Part shown: positions 49,301-57,877 of the stretch, one piece after another
How the letters are laid out: each line of letters starts with the position of its first letter
Numbering within the stretch: the stretch's first letter is position 1
NCBI GenBank assembly: GCA_038501625.1
Contig: JAZAYU010000015.1
Coordinates: forward strand, 3,556,991-3,620,990
Direction: 5' to 3'
From: Corbicula japonica
Taxonomy: Eukaryota > Mollusca > Bivalvia > Venerida > Cyrenidae
Length of the DNA stretch: 64,000 nt
The notes under the pieces: generated by a model
Database searches by the model: none
The model's input: the letters and a program-made list of their open reading frames with translations, nothing else
What the model was told of the DNA's origin: nothing
Position numbers and translations under genes: made by a program

Positions 49301-49881
49301 CAAGATTGCTTTAAGGACTTCTGACTACTTATTATCAAAGCAAAAATTGCCAGAGTGAAATCAGCAGACTTTTTTAGATTTACAGTAAATTGCCAATTGT
49401 TCAAATTGCATTGACCTTTGATTTCAGCCCAGATTATCAGTTTTTTCATTGTTTAGTGTAAAAAATGGGAACCAGTCATGATTTACTTACCAGGATTTAT
49501 TAGAGTTCTATAGAGCTTAAACGCTAGAGTTTGGTTAAAAATGTCGCATAGAGACAGTGTATTAGTTTAAGCATTACTGAACTTCAGACAGGGCTGTCTG
49601 TATCTGTATCATCTTTAATGACATCTGCATATTGCCTTGGTTAACTTCAAAAGACTGAAATAGTTGCACAATTATAGTTCCTTCCTTACGTTACCTATAT
49701 TCCAGGCCGAAACTTTGGATATGCCAAATATGCGACAGAACAATCGGCAGCGGCTGCGATAGAGACACTACATGGTCAGTGTGTGGCGGGACAGAGGCTC
49801 AAGGTGCTGGAAGCCGAGGCCCCGAAGAACCCAGCGGAGGAAGATAGTCATAAACGACAGCGGGTCGAGTCCATGCATTGA
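40339..49881 (+). CDS. RBM45: RNA-binding protein 45 (RBM45/Drb1-like)
   Basis: 616-aa nuclear RNA-binding protein. Coding exons: 40339-40531, 41652-41749, 42304-42429, 43155-43281, 43874-44089, 45300-45401, 46107-46205, 46671-46853, 47729-47879, 48105-48168, 48816-49131, 49706-49881. Every phase agrees. Intron 1 begins GC (AAAG|GCAAGT); the other introns begin GT. RRM1 starts at about residue 25 (RLFILA, KGVIYITF) with the family signature IEDIWIVKDKRTNEDKG. RRM2 starts at about 120 (RLFVIIP, KGFAYVRF), a third RRM-like domain at about 348 (RLVVTAP, GMAYVRY) and RRM4 at about 526 (RLFIVC, FGYAKY). A basic KRQRV near the end may be a nuclear signal. Human RBM45 is 476 aa; the extra length is largely an Arg/Asp/Gly-rich insert (about 196-320). 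A donor just after the stop (AG|GTAGAT) implies the 3' UTR is spliced. Confidence 0.92.
40532..40533 (+). other. GC splice donor of RBM45 intron 1
   Basis: Exon 1 ends AAAG and the intron starts GCAAGT, the strong consensus for GC-AG introns. Using the nearby GTAAAT instead shifts the frame and destroys the KGVIYITF RNP1 motif, so the GC donor is required. Confidence 0.8.
40936..41631. mobile_element. 696-bp TTAA foldback element in RBM45 intron 1
   Basis: Both ends read TTAA then GGGC(C/T)TGCCACACTCCTCC. The arms continue as inverted repeats for roughly 300 bases (for example CTAACGTGTC-CTTTTCTAACG matched to CGTTAGAAAAGTAAAG, and GCACAAATG matched to CATTTGTGC), so the element is close to one long palindrome. 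TTAA target sites are typical of Kolobok and piggyBac elements. No coding sequence. It ends 20 bases before the exon 2 acceptor. Confidence 0.85.
42778..42882. repeat. F2 foldback in RBM45 intron 3
   Basis: CCCAAGATCACAAAACTAAG and CTTAGTTTTATGATCTTGGG type ends, with the CTCAAGGATCTGATTGGCTG core. Confidence 0.7.
43622..43830. repeat. F1 nested palindrome in RBM45 intron 4
   Basis: Contains AGTGCAGATCCTGATCAGAT and GCTGATCTGGATCTACACTA. The left palindrome is degenerate. It ends about 45 bases before exon 5. Confidence 0.75.
44340..44930 (+). pseudogene. three decayed copies of the RBM45 exon 5 3' end
   Basis: At about 44348-44402, 44505-44575 and 44852-44925 the sequence repeats the end of exon 5 and its donor. 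Copy 1 keeps TAGTGGAGCACC and AAAGAG|GTGAG. Copy 2 keeps TGGAGCACC and TATGGAGATAGAG|GTGAG. Copy 3 keeps GGAGTACC and GAG|GTGAGATCTG. Frames are broken relative to exon 5 and the copies carry no obvious acceptor. A Helitron-like element (P5) lies between copies 2 and 3. They look like remnants of tandem exon duplication. Confidence 0.7.
44594..44848 (+). mobile_element. short Helitron-like element P5
   Basis: 5' hairpin TCCCCCATGAAGTGGGAGG, a brief TCGTCAGTTCG stretch where other families have a microsatellite, and a single core. The 3' end has stem GTGTCC-AA-GGACAC, three bases, then CTAGT (44844-44848). It lies within RBM45 intron 5. Confidence 0.7.
45030..45260. repeat. F1 nested palindrome in RBM45 intron 5
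   Basis: GATCCAGATCAGCTGGCACA ... GATCTGGATCTAGACTGG. It ends shortly before exon 6. Confidence 0.75.
46888..47025. repeat. F2 foldback in RBM45 intron 8
   Basis: Arms ACCAGTCTCAAATATCAGCT and GGCATTTGAGACTGGTTTCT. The arms are less similar than in the copies at 8160 and 61120. A second F2 copy follows at about 47588-47685. Confidence 0.65.
48255..48485. repeat. F1 nested palindrome in RBM45 intron 10
   Basis: Diverged copy with TATATACGGGTTTTATTGCA at the left edge and CTTGGTCAGAAATAATCC in the middle. Confidence 0.6.
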
Positions 49882-49928
49882 AGGTAGATATTCTATAGTT
49901 AAATTCTTCATTCCTGACCCTGTAGCTT

Positions 49929-50166
49929 TAACCCTTTCCTACATAGATACACTTTTATTGCCAGGGCGAACAGTTTAGATCCAGAACAGCCGGCACATCT
50001 GTGCCGTCTGATCAGGATCTGAACTGTTCGCTTTTTGATTTATTAGGTTATTTCTGACCAATATGTGACCAGTGCAGATCCTGATCAGATGGCACGGATG
50101 TGCCAGCTGATCTGGAGCTTTATGGTCGCACACGCGTAAAAATGCTTATGGAGGAAAGGGTTAAGT
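49929..50166. repeat. F1 nested palindrome, well preserved
   Basis: AACCCTTTCCTACATAGATA to ATGGAGGAAAGGGTTA. Left palindrome: AGATCCAGAACAGCCGGCAC / GTGCCGTCTGATCAGGATCT. Right palindrome: GATCCTGATCAGATGGCAC / GTGCCAGCTGATCTGGA. It starts about 50 bases after the RBM45 stop codon and lies in the intron of its 3' UTR. Confidence 0.85.
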
Positions 50167-50794
50167 TTTCTTCAAGAGAAAGTGTCTGTTGGCTTCAGAA
50201 TTGATCAATTTTCTTTTTTTTTTTTCTCTAAAATTATGAAACTTTTGCTTTAAAAATCTGTTTGAATTTGTTCTTTTTGTGGTGTGAATTTAATATTTGC
50301 TGAGGAAAAAATTATTTTAGGCACTTCACTGGAAAAGAAGGCTTTGGTTATTATTTTCGACATTTTTGTTGTAATTATATTTGGAACCTAGAAATGTTGA
50401 CAACATCAAGAGACACTTTCTTGTTGAGTGATTATATTTGATACACATACATACAAATAATACATAATACACATATCAAGCATGTTGCTGACAAATACAT
50501 GCCACTTTTCTTTTGAGTGGGTTAGGAAAGACAGGTACATTTGCAATGACAGACCTATGGTGAATGTTGGACTGCTAAAAATTGTTTAATAATTTATCTG
50601 AACTGTTTGATATAAAAGATTCAATTTGATTATAAATGCCCAAGATCATAACACTGACGTTGGAGAATTGTCACTGGTCTCCATAATCTTTGACACTGCT
50701 TTGATTGAATTGGAGCTTGGTAGATAGCTAGGTCTTACTATAAATGGGTAAATCAAATAGAAATATTAACACAAAGGTGTCCAGGTATTACTTA

Positions 50795-51007
50795 TAAAGA
50801 TTCCACGTATTGCTTATCAAGATTCCACGTATTACTTTATCAAGATTCCACGTATTACTTATCAAGATTCCACGTATTACTTTATCAAGATTCCACGTAT
50901 TACTTTATCAAGATTCCACGTATTACTTATCAAGATTCCACGTATTACTTTATCAAGATTCCACGTATTACTTATCAAGATTCCACGTATTACTTTATCA
51001 AGATTAG
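50795..51007 (+). repeat. 22/23-bp minisatellite, about ten units
   Basis: Unit TATCAAGATTCCACGTATTAC plus one or two T. Units of 22 and 23 bp alternate irregularly. A frame runs through it only because the repeat has no stop in one phase. Confidence 0.95.
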
Positions 51008-51116
51008 GGTTTCATTGGAAAACCAACCTTGTCAGTTGGGTCTATGGTGTGTCGAAATTGAAATTTGCAAAATTCTTTGGATGAACTGAGTTGTTTATTG
51101 TAGACTTATTTAAAAC

Positions 51117-52106
51117 ATGCAACAAAAGGAAGGGATATCTTTAGATGACCCGAGTGAAGCTAGCGATGAACCAGAAATGTAATGACTTGCTATACATTTA
51201 CAACATGACATCAATTTTTAATTTTCAAGACTATTTCCCATAGTTTCTTGTATATAACCGTACTTACATTGTTGCTCTATGATTGTTTTTACACACAGAA
51301 TTCTAGCTGCAAAAAGTAGCCACAGATGGTATAATAAAGAAGTCAATGTCAATGCAGTATAAACCATTTTACTCAGCAATTCAGACATTTGAAAAACAAA
51401 ACAAGCATTTAACATGCAGAAACGCGTTGCTATGAGACCCCTGATATAAATTCTGACCAAGACTGCCATTGTGAAGATCTTCTAAACAGATGGATTTACA
51501 ATAATATTTACTATGATGCATCACTTGGTTTTTCAAACGAAATTAACCCTTTCCTCCGTAGACGCACCTTTGCATGGGCGAACATTTTAGATCCAGATCA
51601 GCCGGCACATTCATGCTGTCTGATCAGGATCTGCAATGTTCGCTTTATGATTTGATAGGCTTTTTCTGACCAAAATGCAACCAGTGCAGATCCTAATCTG
51701 GATCTACACTGGTTGCACCTTCGTAAAAATGCGTATTTAGGGGGGAAAGGGTTAAACACCGATCTCCCCAGAAACACAGACTAAATCAAGAACAAAATGA
51801 CGGATAAGACTGGGTATGCTAGACATGCAGTACCATGTATTGTCAGGAATTAGAATGACAAAAATTGATACCAGACAAACGCTTCTTCCGTCTGCATTCT
51901 AACTAAATGTAATTTTAAAAAAAACTAATGATTTTCACACCCCTCTTAGAGAAATTTGAGTGGTTTTTTGGACATCTTACCTTGCATTGTATACTGTATT
52001 TTGACATGTATAAGAAGGTGACTTTTCTTTCAGAGACATAGACCATGAAACCTATGGACAGAGACAAGATTTAGACGAGAAGATACCTGGAGACCCAACT
52101 ATTTGA
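51117..52106 (+). CDS. candidate two-exon acidic C-terminus or small protein
   Basis: Exon a ends at 51178 and reads MQQKEGISLDDPSEASDEPE from 51117, with a donor GTAATG. Exon b runs from 52034 (acceptor TTTCTTTCAG) to the stop at 52106 and reads IDIDHETYGQRQDLDEK then IPGDPTI. The junction AT|A keeps the frame and creates EPEIDIDHE. A good acceptor (TTTATTGTAG) at 51100-51103 would start exon a. Because RBM45 has a donor just after its stop, these may instead be its 3' UTR exons, or an alternative C-terminus. No domain recognised. Confidence 0.35.
51545..51757. repeat. F1 nested palindrome between the two candidate exons
   Basis: AACCCTTTCCTCCGTAGACG to AGGGGGGAAAGGGTTAA. The right palindrome is shortened by a deletion (AGATCCTAATCTGGATCTAC). 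Confidence 0.8.
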
Positions 52107-52321
52107 CTGGGCAATAACTCTGCGGGACATCTGAAATGTAGACGAGCTATCTGCTCGTTTTATGTTTTGACAATTTGGAAAGAACTTTTGACAAACACAA
52201 CTTTACTCTTTACAGACATTGAAGTTTAGATGTTTACATAATTATGTCTTGTGATTACCATTAACAGAACCAGGTTATTTTCTTACCAGTTGAAGTGTAC
52301 TATATGGAACAAAATTGGCCA

Positions 52322-52540
52322 TAACCCCTCCATATACACAGATTTTATCGCATGTATGAACAGTGTAGATCCAGATCAGCAGGCACATCTATGCTATCTG
52401 ATCTGGATCTACTCTGTTGTTCATTTCCTGTTCAGAAATAACCTTATAAATCTTAAAGCAAACAGTTTAGATCCTGATCAATGGATCTACAATGTTCCCC
52501 AATGCAATAAAAGTCTATATATGAATAAAGGGTTGACTCC
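52322..52540. repeat. F1 nested palindrome
   Basis: CCCCTCCATATACACAGATT at the left edge; GATCCAGATCAGCAGGCAC; the right palindrome is partly deleted. Confidence 0.7.
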
Positions 52541-52730
52541 AATGGGAATGTTCAAAATCAAAAGATGTATTTCCATATAGATACACTAAACATTCAATGA
52601 TTTGACAATATATGACTTGTATATAAACAACAACAATGACTGTTTTGTAAGGACCGCTTTGTTTACATGTTTCATAGACGTTGTGACTTTGGTTACTATA
52701 ATATTTTGTGTCATCCTTTTGAAGTTAAGG

Positions 52731-52986
52731 TGATACAGAGGGAACTCTTCTTCTGTCCTTCCACATGAAAACTTGAAAACTATAACTTTGCCATTCCTTA
52801 ATATTTCTAAATCAGAATTACAAATAATATTGCTTATGAAAACAGGGCTATGATGAAGCCTTTAGGTCAGGATCACATTTGACAGGGTTATGCCCTTTTT
52901 CTACTTGGATTTTGTCACAGAAACTTATCATTGGTTCCAACAAAGACAGAAGGCATCACAAGTGTTCAACTGAACACCCATCTAGT
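52731..52986 (+). mobile_element. 3' part of a Helitron-like element (P6)
   Basis: The 3' end has stem GTGTTC-AACT-GAACAC (52962-52977), four bases and CTAGT (52982-52986). The left boundary is uncertain; no 5' hairpin or microsatellite is seen, so it is likely 5'-truncated. Confidence 0.5.
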
Positions 52987-53113
52987 TATATAACATAAAT
53001 ATGTATTTCTGAAAAGTTAAAATCTAAAGCTATTTAGGGTAAGGTAAGAAACAGTTATGGTGCTTTATAAGCCAATAACGCCATACAGTTGAGCAGTGTT
53101 TTTGTTGGATAGA

Positions 53114-53305
53114 ATCTAGTTTAGCGGACCCCAGATATTCAAAACACAAAAGCCCAGCGGCGTTTGAGCGAGAAAAGCGGGGGTGTGGGGGCGGCAGCCC
53201 CCATTTAAACTCATTATAATTGAAATGTGTTTGACTCACGACTAGGATAGCAATGAATTTTCTCACAATCGATGCTCTTTAGTGTTAGGGTCCGCTAAAC
53301 TAGAT
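53114..53305. repeat. 192-bp MITE with 18-bp terminal inverted repeats
   Basis: ATCTAGTTTAGCGGACCC at the left and its exact complement at the right. The interior includes a GC-rich hairpin (GGGGGCGGCAGCCCCC). No clear target duplication. Confidence 0.8.
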
Positions 53306-54249
53306 GTGTTCCGTTTTTGTTCGTTAACAAATTGCATATAAGACTCTTTTCTATTTAACTTTAACATGTCCCTTACTGAAAAAATTCAAGTCCTTTCATT
53401 TAACTGATAGCTTATTTGCAAAAATTGTTCAAAGGCTAAACCATGTTACATTTACACAGCTTCTTTCATTTACAATTTTGTCATTTTATTGTCTTATCTG
53501 GAATCATTTTTAGTAATTTGTCACATTTTCAACTTGTTGTTTTTCAGTTATGTATCATTTTTGGTAGTAAATAAACCAAACAAAAATGAACTTTTAATGT
53601 TCTTTTTAAAATGGATTGTGCAATTCACTCTATTTGTGATCAGTGGTGATTTATGTCAGTTTTTATCTTTGAAAAATATGGCCCTTAAGGACCCTGCACG
53701 GATTACACTGGCCTCTTAAAATGATGCATTATAAACTGATGTTCACAACATCAAGGTTCTTTATTGATGTCCAGACCACTAATTTTCTAAAGCTATTGGA
53801 ATCCCTGGACCCAAGATTGTAAAACTGAGAATGGAAACCAGTCTGAAATCTCAAGGATCTGATTGGCTTAAATGGCGACTGTATCAGCAATTGATGTTTT
53901 GACCCATTCAACACGACCAGGGGTATAAATTTAAAATCATTCTGTCTTATTAAAGAAAAATTCGGACAAAAGAATGCAAATTAAAATACTAGCGTATCGT
54001 CAAAACATATGTGAATAGGGATATATTTCCAACCCATTTATGTCTAAATATAGAAAATAATTTGTACAAGAGTAAGTAAACTTTAATATACTGTCAAAAC
54101 ATAAAGTCAACAAATGTGGATATACTGGTTTTATTGCATGTCAGTGAAGATCCAGATAAACCGGCACTGTGCTTTCTGATTTGAATCTGCTCTGGTTGCT
54201 TTTTGGTCAAAAGTGAACAGTGCAGATCTGGATCAGAAGGCATGGATGT

Positions 54250-54745
54250 GATTTTTTGCCCTGTCCGTCTGTCCATCTGTCACACTTTGTTTTCGCTCAA
54301 TAACTGGAGTACCGTTTGACCCACAGCATTCAAACTTCACAGGGCGATGTCCCTATTGAGTAGAAGAACCCTATTGATTTTGGGGTCAGTAGGTCAAAGG
54401 TCAAGGTCACAGGGGCCAAAAGAGTGAAAACCATATCAGCTCCATAACAGGAGTTCTATTTCACCTAGAGCCTTCAAACTTCATACAATGGATGTCCTTA
54501 TTGAGCAGAGAACTCCTTTTGATTTTGGGGTCAAAGGTCAAGGTCACAGGGGCCCCGAAGAGTGAAAACTGTATCCGGTCAATAACTGGAGTACCGCTTG
54601 ACCCAGAGCATTCAAACAAAATAGTGTAATAGCCCTTATTGAGTAGAAGAACCCGATTGATTTTGGGGTCAGTAGGTCAAAGGTCAAGGTCACAGGGGCC
54701 AAGGCGCAGGGGAGAGACATGCATTTTTCACAAAAAACATCTAGT
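54250..54745 (+). mobile_element. Helitron-like element P2a, 5'-truncated
   Basis: A TCCGTCTGTC microsatellite and about three units of a 120-145-bp core (CTCAATAACTGGAGTACCG ... CACAGGGGCC). The 3' end is GAGAGACATGC, then stem-like TTTTTCACAAAAAAC, then CTAGT (54741-54745). It abuts a half F1 copy at the left, so the hairpin start is missing. Same family as 59185-60570. Confidence 0.75.
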
Positions 54746-55100
54746 ATTTTATATGTATATAGGTAAATACTCTGAAAATTTCACACCCTTCATACATATG
54801 ACAATTGCTTGCAAATTACATTTTGAAAGTCATATTTCTGTAAGCGGGGGTATCACTAGTGAGCATTAGCTCACAGGTTTATCTTGTTTTCAGAACGGTT
54901 TTTAAGGATGAAAACGGTTTCTGTTTATCTGTTTAAAATGAACAAAAGCTTACTAGTTTTCAGGATTAACAATTTACGTCTATTATTGACACTGTAGGGA
55001 TTTTTTCTTGATTCCCAGCCTTAATCAAGTTCTCTATGACATTTTAAGTCAGAGCACTTCTCTTTCCTTTTCCATTGTATATCATTGTGTGTGTGTGTAA

Positions 55101-55333
55101 TATACTTCTCAAAATTTGGTAGGGATCGCTTTCCGTTTTATCGCGAATTATTGCCCCTGCCATGTTTCAACCGCTGTTCTGCTTCAACAGTTTGTCGGCT
55201 TATCCTTTTTTGGCACAAAGCTGATGTAAAATTAACAAATTTTCAGAATCACAGCAAATATTTTATCGTTTCAATCTTATGTAAGGAATAATCACAATCT
55301 TTTTAGTGACCCTTATCAACTTTTGAGTGGTAG
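55101..55333. repeat. MITE, inverted partner of 14106-14339
   Basis: TATACTTCTCAAAATTTGGT at the left, CTTATCAACTTTTGAGTGGT at the right. Confidence 0.7.
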
Positions 55334-55559
55334 ACTTAAGGCCTAATGTTGTGTTGTGCACACAAAAAAAAAACAACAATAACATTTGTATTATTGGCGA
55401 TTGTGATGACACATCAAAATGCCCATGTTGTTTGCTTATTTAAATTTTGCTACATTTTAAATTTTACCCAAATTTGATTTAGTCAGGAATAAGAGTACAA
55501 AGTGTTTAGCTATATATACTTATTTAATTAAAAGGGTTTAACAGATAATCTATTCATTA

Positions 55560-55796
55560 CCCCTTTCCTCCATATTTACGCCTTTATGGCATGAGCAAAC
55601 AGTGTATACTAGGTCAGCTGGCACATCTGTGCAGTCTGATCAGGATCTACCCTGTTCACGTTTTGATTAACTATGCTATTTCTGACCAAAAAGTAAACAT
55701 TGCAGATCAAGATCAGATGGCAAAGATGTACTGGCTGATCTGGATCTACACTGGTTGTACATGTGATAAAATGCATTTATATGGAAAAAAGGGTTA
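55560..55796. repeat. F1 nested palindrome
   Basis: CCCTTTCCTCCATATTTACG to ATATGGAAAAAAGGGTTA, with GCTGATCTGGATCTACACTG in the right half. Confidence 0.8.
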
Positions 55797-56553
55797 CATT
55801 CCGTACTTAAAATAAATATTGCGGGGATGCAGTAAGTTTATCAACTGTTTGTTATGATGATGTATTGTTTAAATATAACATCATCCTCAAGTGTAAGTGC
55901 ACAGTTTTGACGTTTTTTAATGACAACAAGTGATTTGAAAGTGATCAGTTCCCCTACTGACACATTCGGTGAGTATTTTACTGACAGCTTTATATAGACA
56001 TTATTAGTGTTTATTTTATTATATTTAAGGCGACATATAAGGTATGTTTGGATGTTTTTAAGGTCGGAATTAATTGATTTATTAGGGACTGTGAACTTGG
56101 ACATTACTTTGACACTTAAAAATATCTTAATCTATAAACAGAGAACTGTACAGTAGTAAATTGACGTTTGTTTGAAGTGACTGTTGAAGGATTTTGTAAG
56201 TGAAATTTTTTGTTTAAGTGCTAGATTTTTTTTTATTTTAGTAAAAACCGAGCATTTTAGTAACAAATACGATTTAAATGCTTATTAAAATTTATTTATT
56301 GTTTTGGACTGTGTCTTCATATGGATAACAAAACAGTTTAAATAAAAGCATTAATGGAGGTTTTCAGTAGCTGGTATATTGCATGTAGTCCTGTTACCAC
56401 TATGGAAACCCATCAAGGGAATGGTTTACTCATTACTGGTTTTCATGTTGACGTTTTTGCTGGGGGTGGGGGATACAAGTTTCCATGTTGTTTTCATCAA
56501 GTATTGCAAACAATTATTATCCTCATCAACATCATCATAATTATCATTATTAT

Positions 56554-57780
56554 TATACCCCCACAAACAAAGTTTGAGGGGGTATATAGGAGTGAGCTTG
56601 TCGGTCGGTCGGTCGGTCTGTCGGTCGGTCGGTCGGTCGGATTCTTCGTTTCCAGATGATAACTCATGAAAGGCTTGACAGAATTAAATAATTTTTGGTA
56701 CACAGGTATATCGTCATAAGATACAGGTCAAGTTCGATTTTGGGGCTGGTGGGATCAGTGTCAAGGTCACTGTTACCAAAAATAGAAAAATGGTTTCCGG
56801 ATGATAACTCATGAAACACTTCACAGATTTAATCCTTGTTTGGTAAATAGATGTAACATCACAAGATACAGGTCAAGTTCGACTTTGGGGCTGGTGGGGT
56901 CAATGTCAAGGTCAGTATTACTAAAAATAGAAAAAGGGTTTCCAGATAATAACTCATGAAAAACTTCACAGATTAAATCCTTTTTTGGTACATATATGTA
57001 ATATCAGAAGATACAGGTCGAGTTCGACTTTGGGGCCTGAGGGGTCAGTGTCAAGGTCACTGTAACTTAAAAAAGAAAAATTGTTTCTGGACTATAACTC
57101 ATGAAATACTTCATAGATTTAATTATATTTTGGGACACAGATGTAACATAACAAGATAAAGATTAGGTTTGACTTTGGGGCCTGTGGGTTCAAGGTCAAG
57201 GTCACTGTTATTTAAACTTCAAAACTTCGTTTTCACTCAGTAACTATAGCTTGGAATGAGATTCTTAAATGAAATTTGGTGTATTGATGGTTTTTGTGAA
57301 GATGACTTTTGGGATTCAAGGCCTGTGGGGTCAAGGTCACTGTTACTAAAAATAGAAAATAAACTGTTTGCTCAATAACTTTGGTTCAGAATGAGATATT
57401 GTGATGAAAATTGCTATATAGGTAGTGTCTGTGAAGACGAATCTTGGTATTGAAATTGGGCCTTGTGGGGTTCAAGGTCACTGTTACTAAAAATAGAAAA
57501 AATGGTTTCTGGATGATTTCTCATAAACAATGTTTGGCACACAGTTCTTAGATAAAAGTTAGATAAAGGCCACTGTTACTAACATATTTAAACCATTTCT
57601 GCTCAATAAATTTAGAAGGAATGAGATATTGTGATGAAACTTGCTGAATATGTGGCTACTGTGAAGACCACACTTTGGATTGAAAGTGGGGCACATTATG
57701 CCATTGATTCGAAGCATTCCCAGTTCAATTATCAAGCATACATGTGGGGGTATTTAATCACTTTCAGTGATAATTCTAGT
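56554..57780 (+). mobile_element. Helitron-like element P3 with nuclear-receptor-like half sites
   Basis: 5' hairpin 56554-56586 (TATACCCCCACAAAC, AAA, GTTTGAGGGGGTATA), a TCGG microsatellite (56600-56640) and about six diverged core units of roughly 145 bp. Most units carry TCAAGGTCA (near 56761, 56911, 57053, 57191, 57331 and 57471). The 3' end has GGGGGTAT again, then stem ATCACT-TTC-AGTGAT, four bases, then CTAGT (57776-57780). The element ends 97 bases before the VWC start codon. Confidence 0.75.
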
Positions 57781-57877
57781 TATAATTGTCGTCATCGTAT
57801 ATGGAAAGTCAATGAGAGACTGTATTAATTAATTTAGCTTTCACTATCATTACGGTGTTTGTAGATAAAAAGCAACA

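Larger units (their letters stand above)
52107..57877. other. intergenic, filled with mobile and repeat elements
   Basis: F1 copies (about 52322-52540, 54115-54250 half, 55560-55796), Helitron-like 3' end P6 (to 52986), a hairpin MITE (53114-53305), a partial F2 (53808-53890), element P2a (54250-54745), a MITE (55101-55333) and element P3 (56554-57780). I see no coding exon. Confidence 0.6.

Noticed and set aside
50810..51007. Frame with repeated IPRITLSRFHVLL.
   Set aside because: It is the 22/23-bp minisatellite read in one phase.
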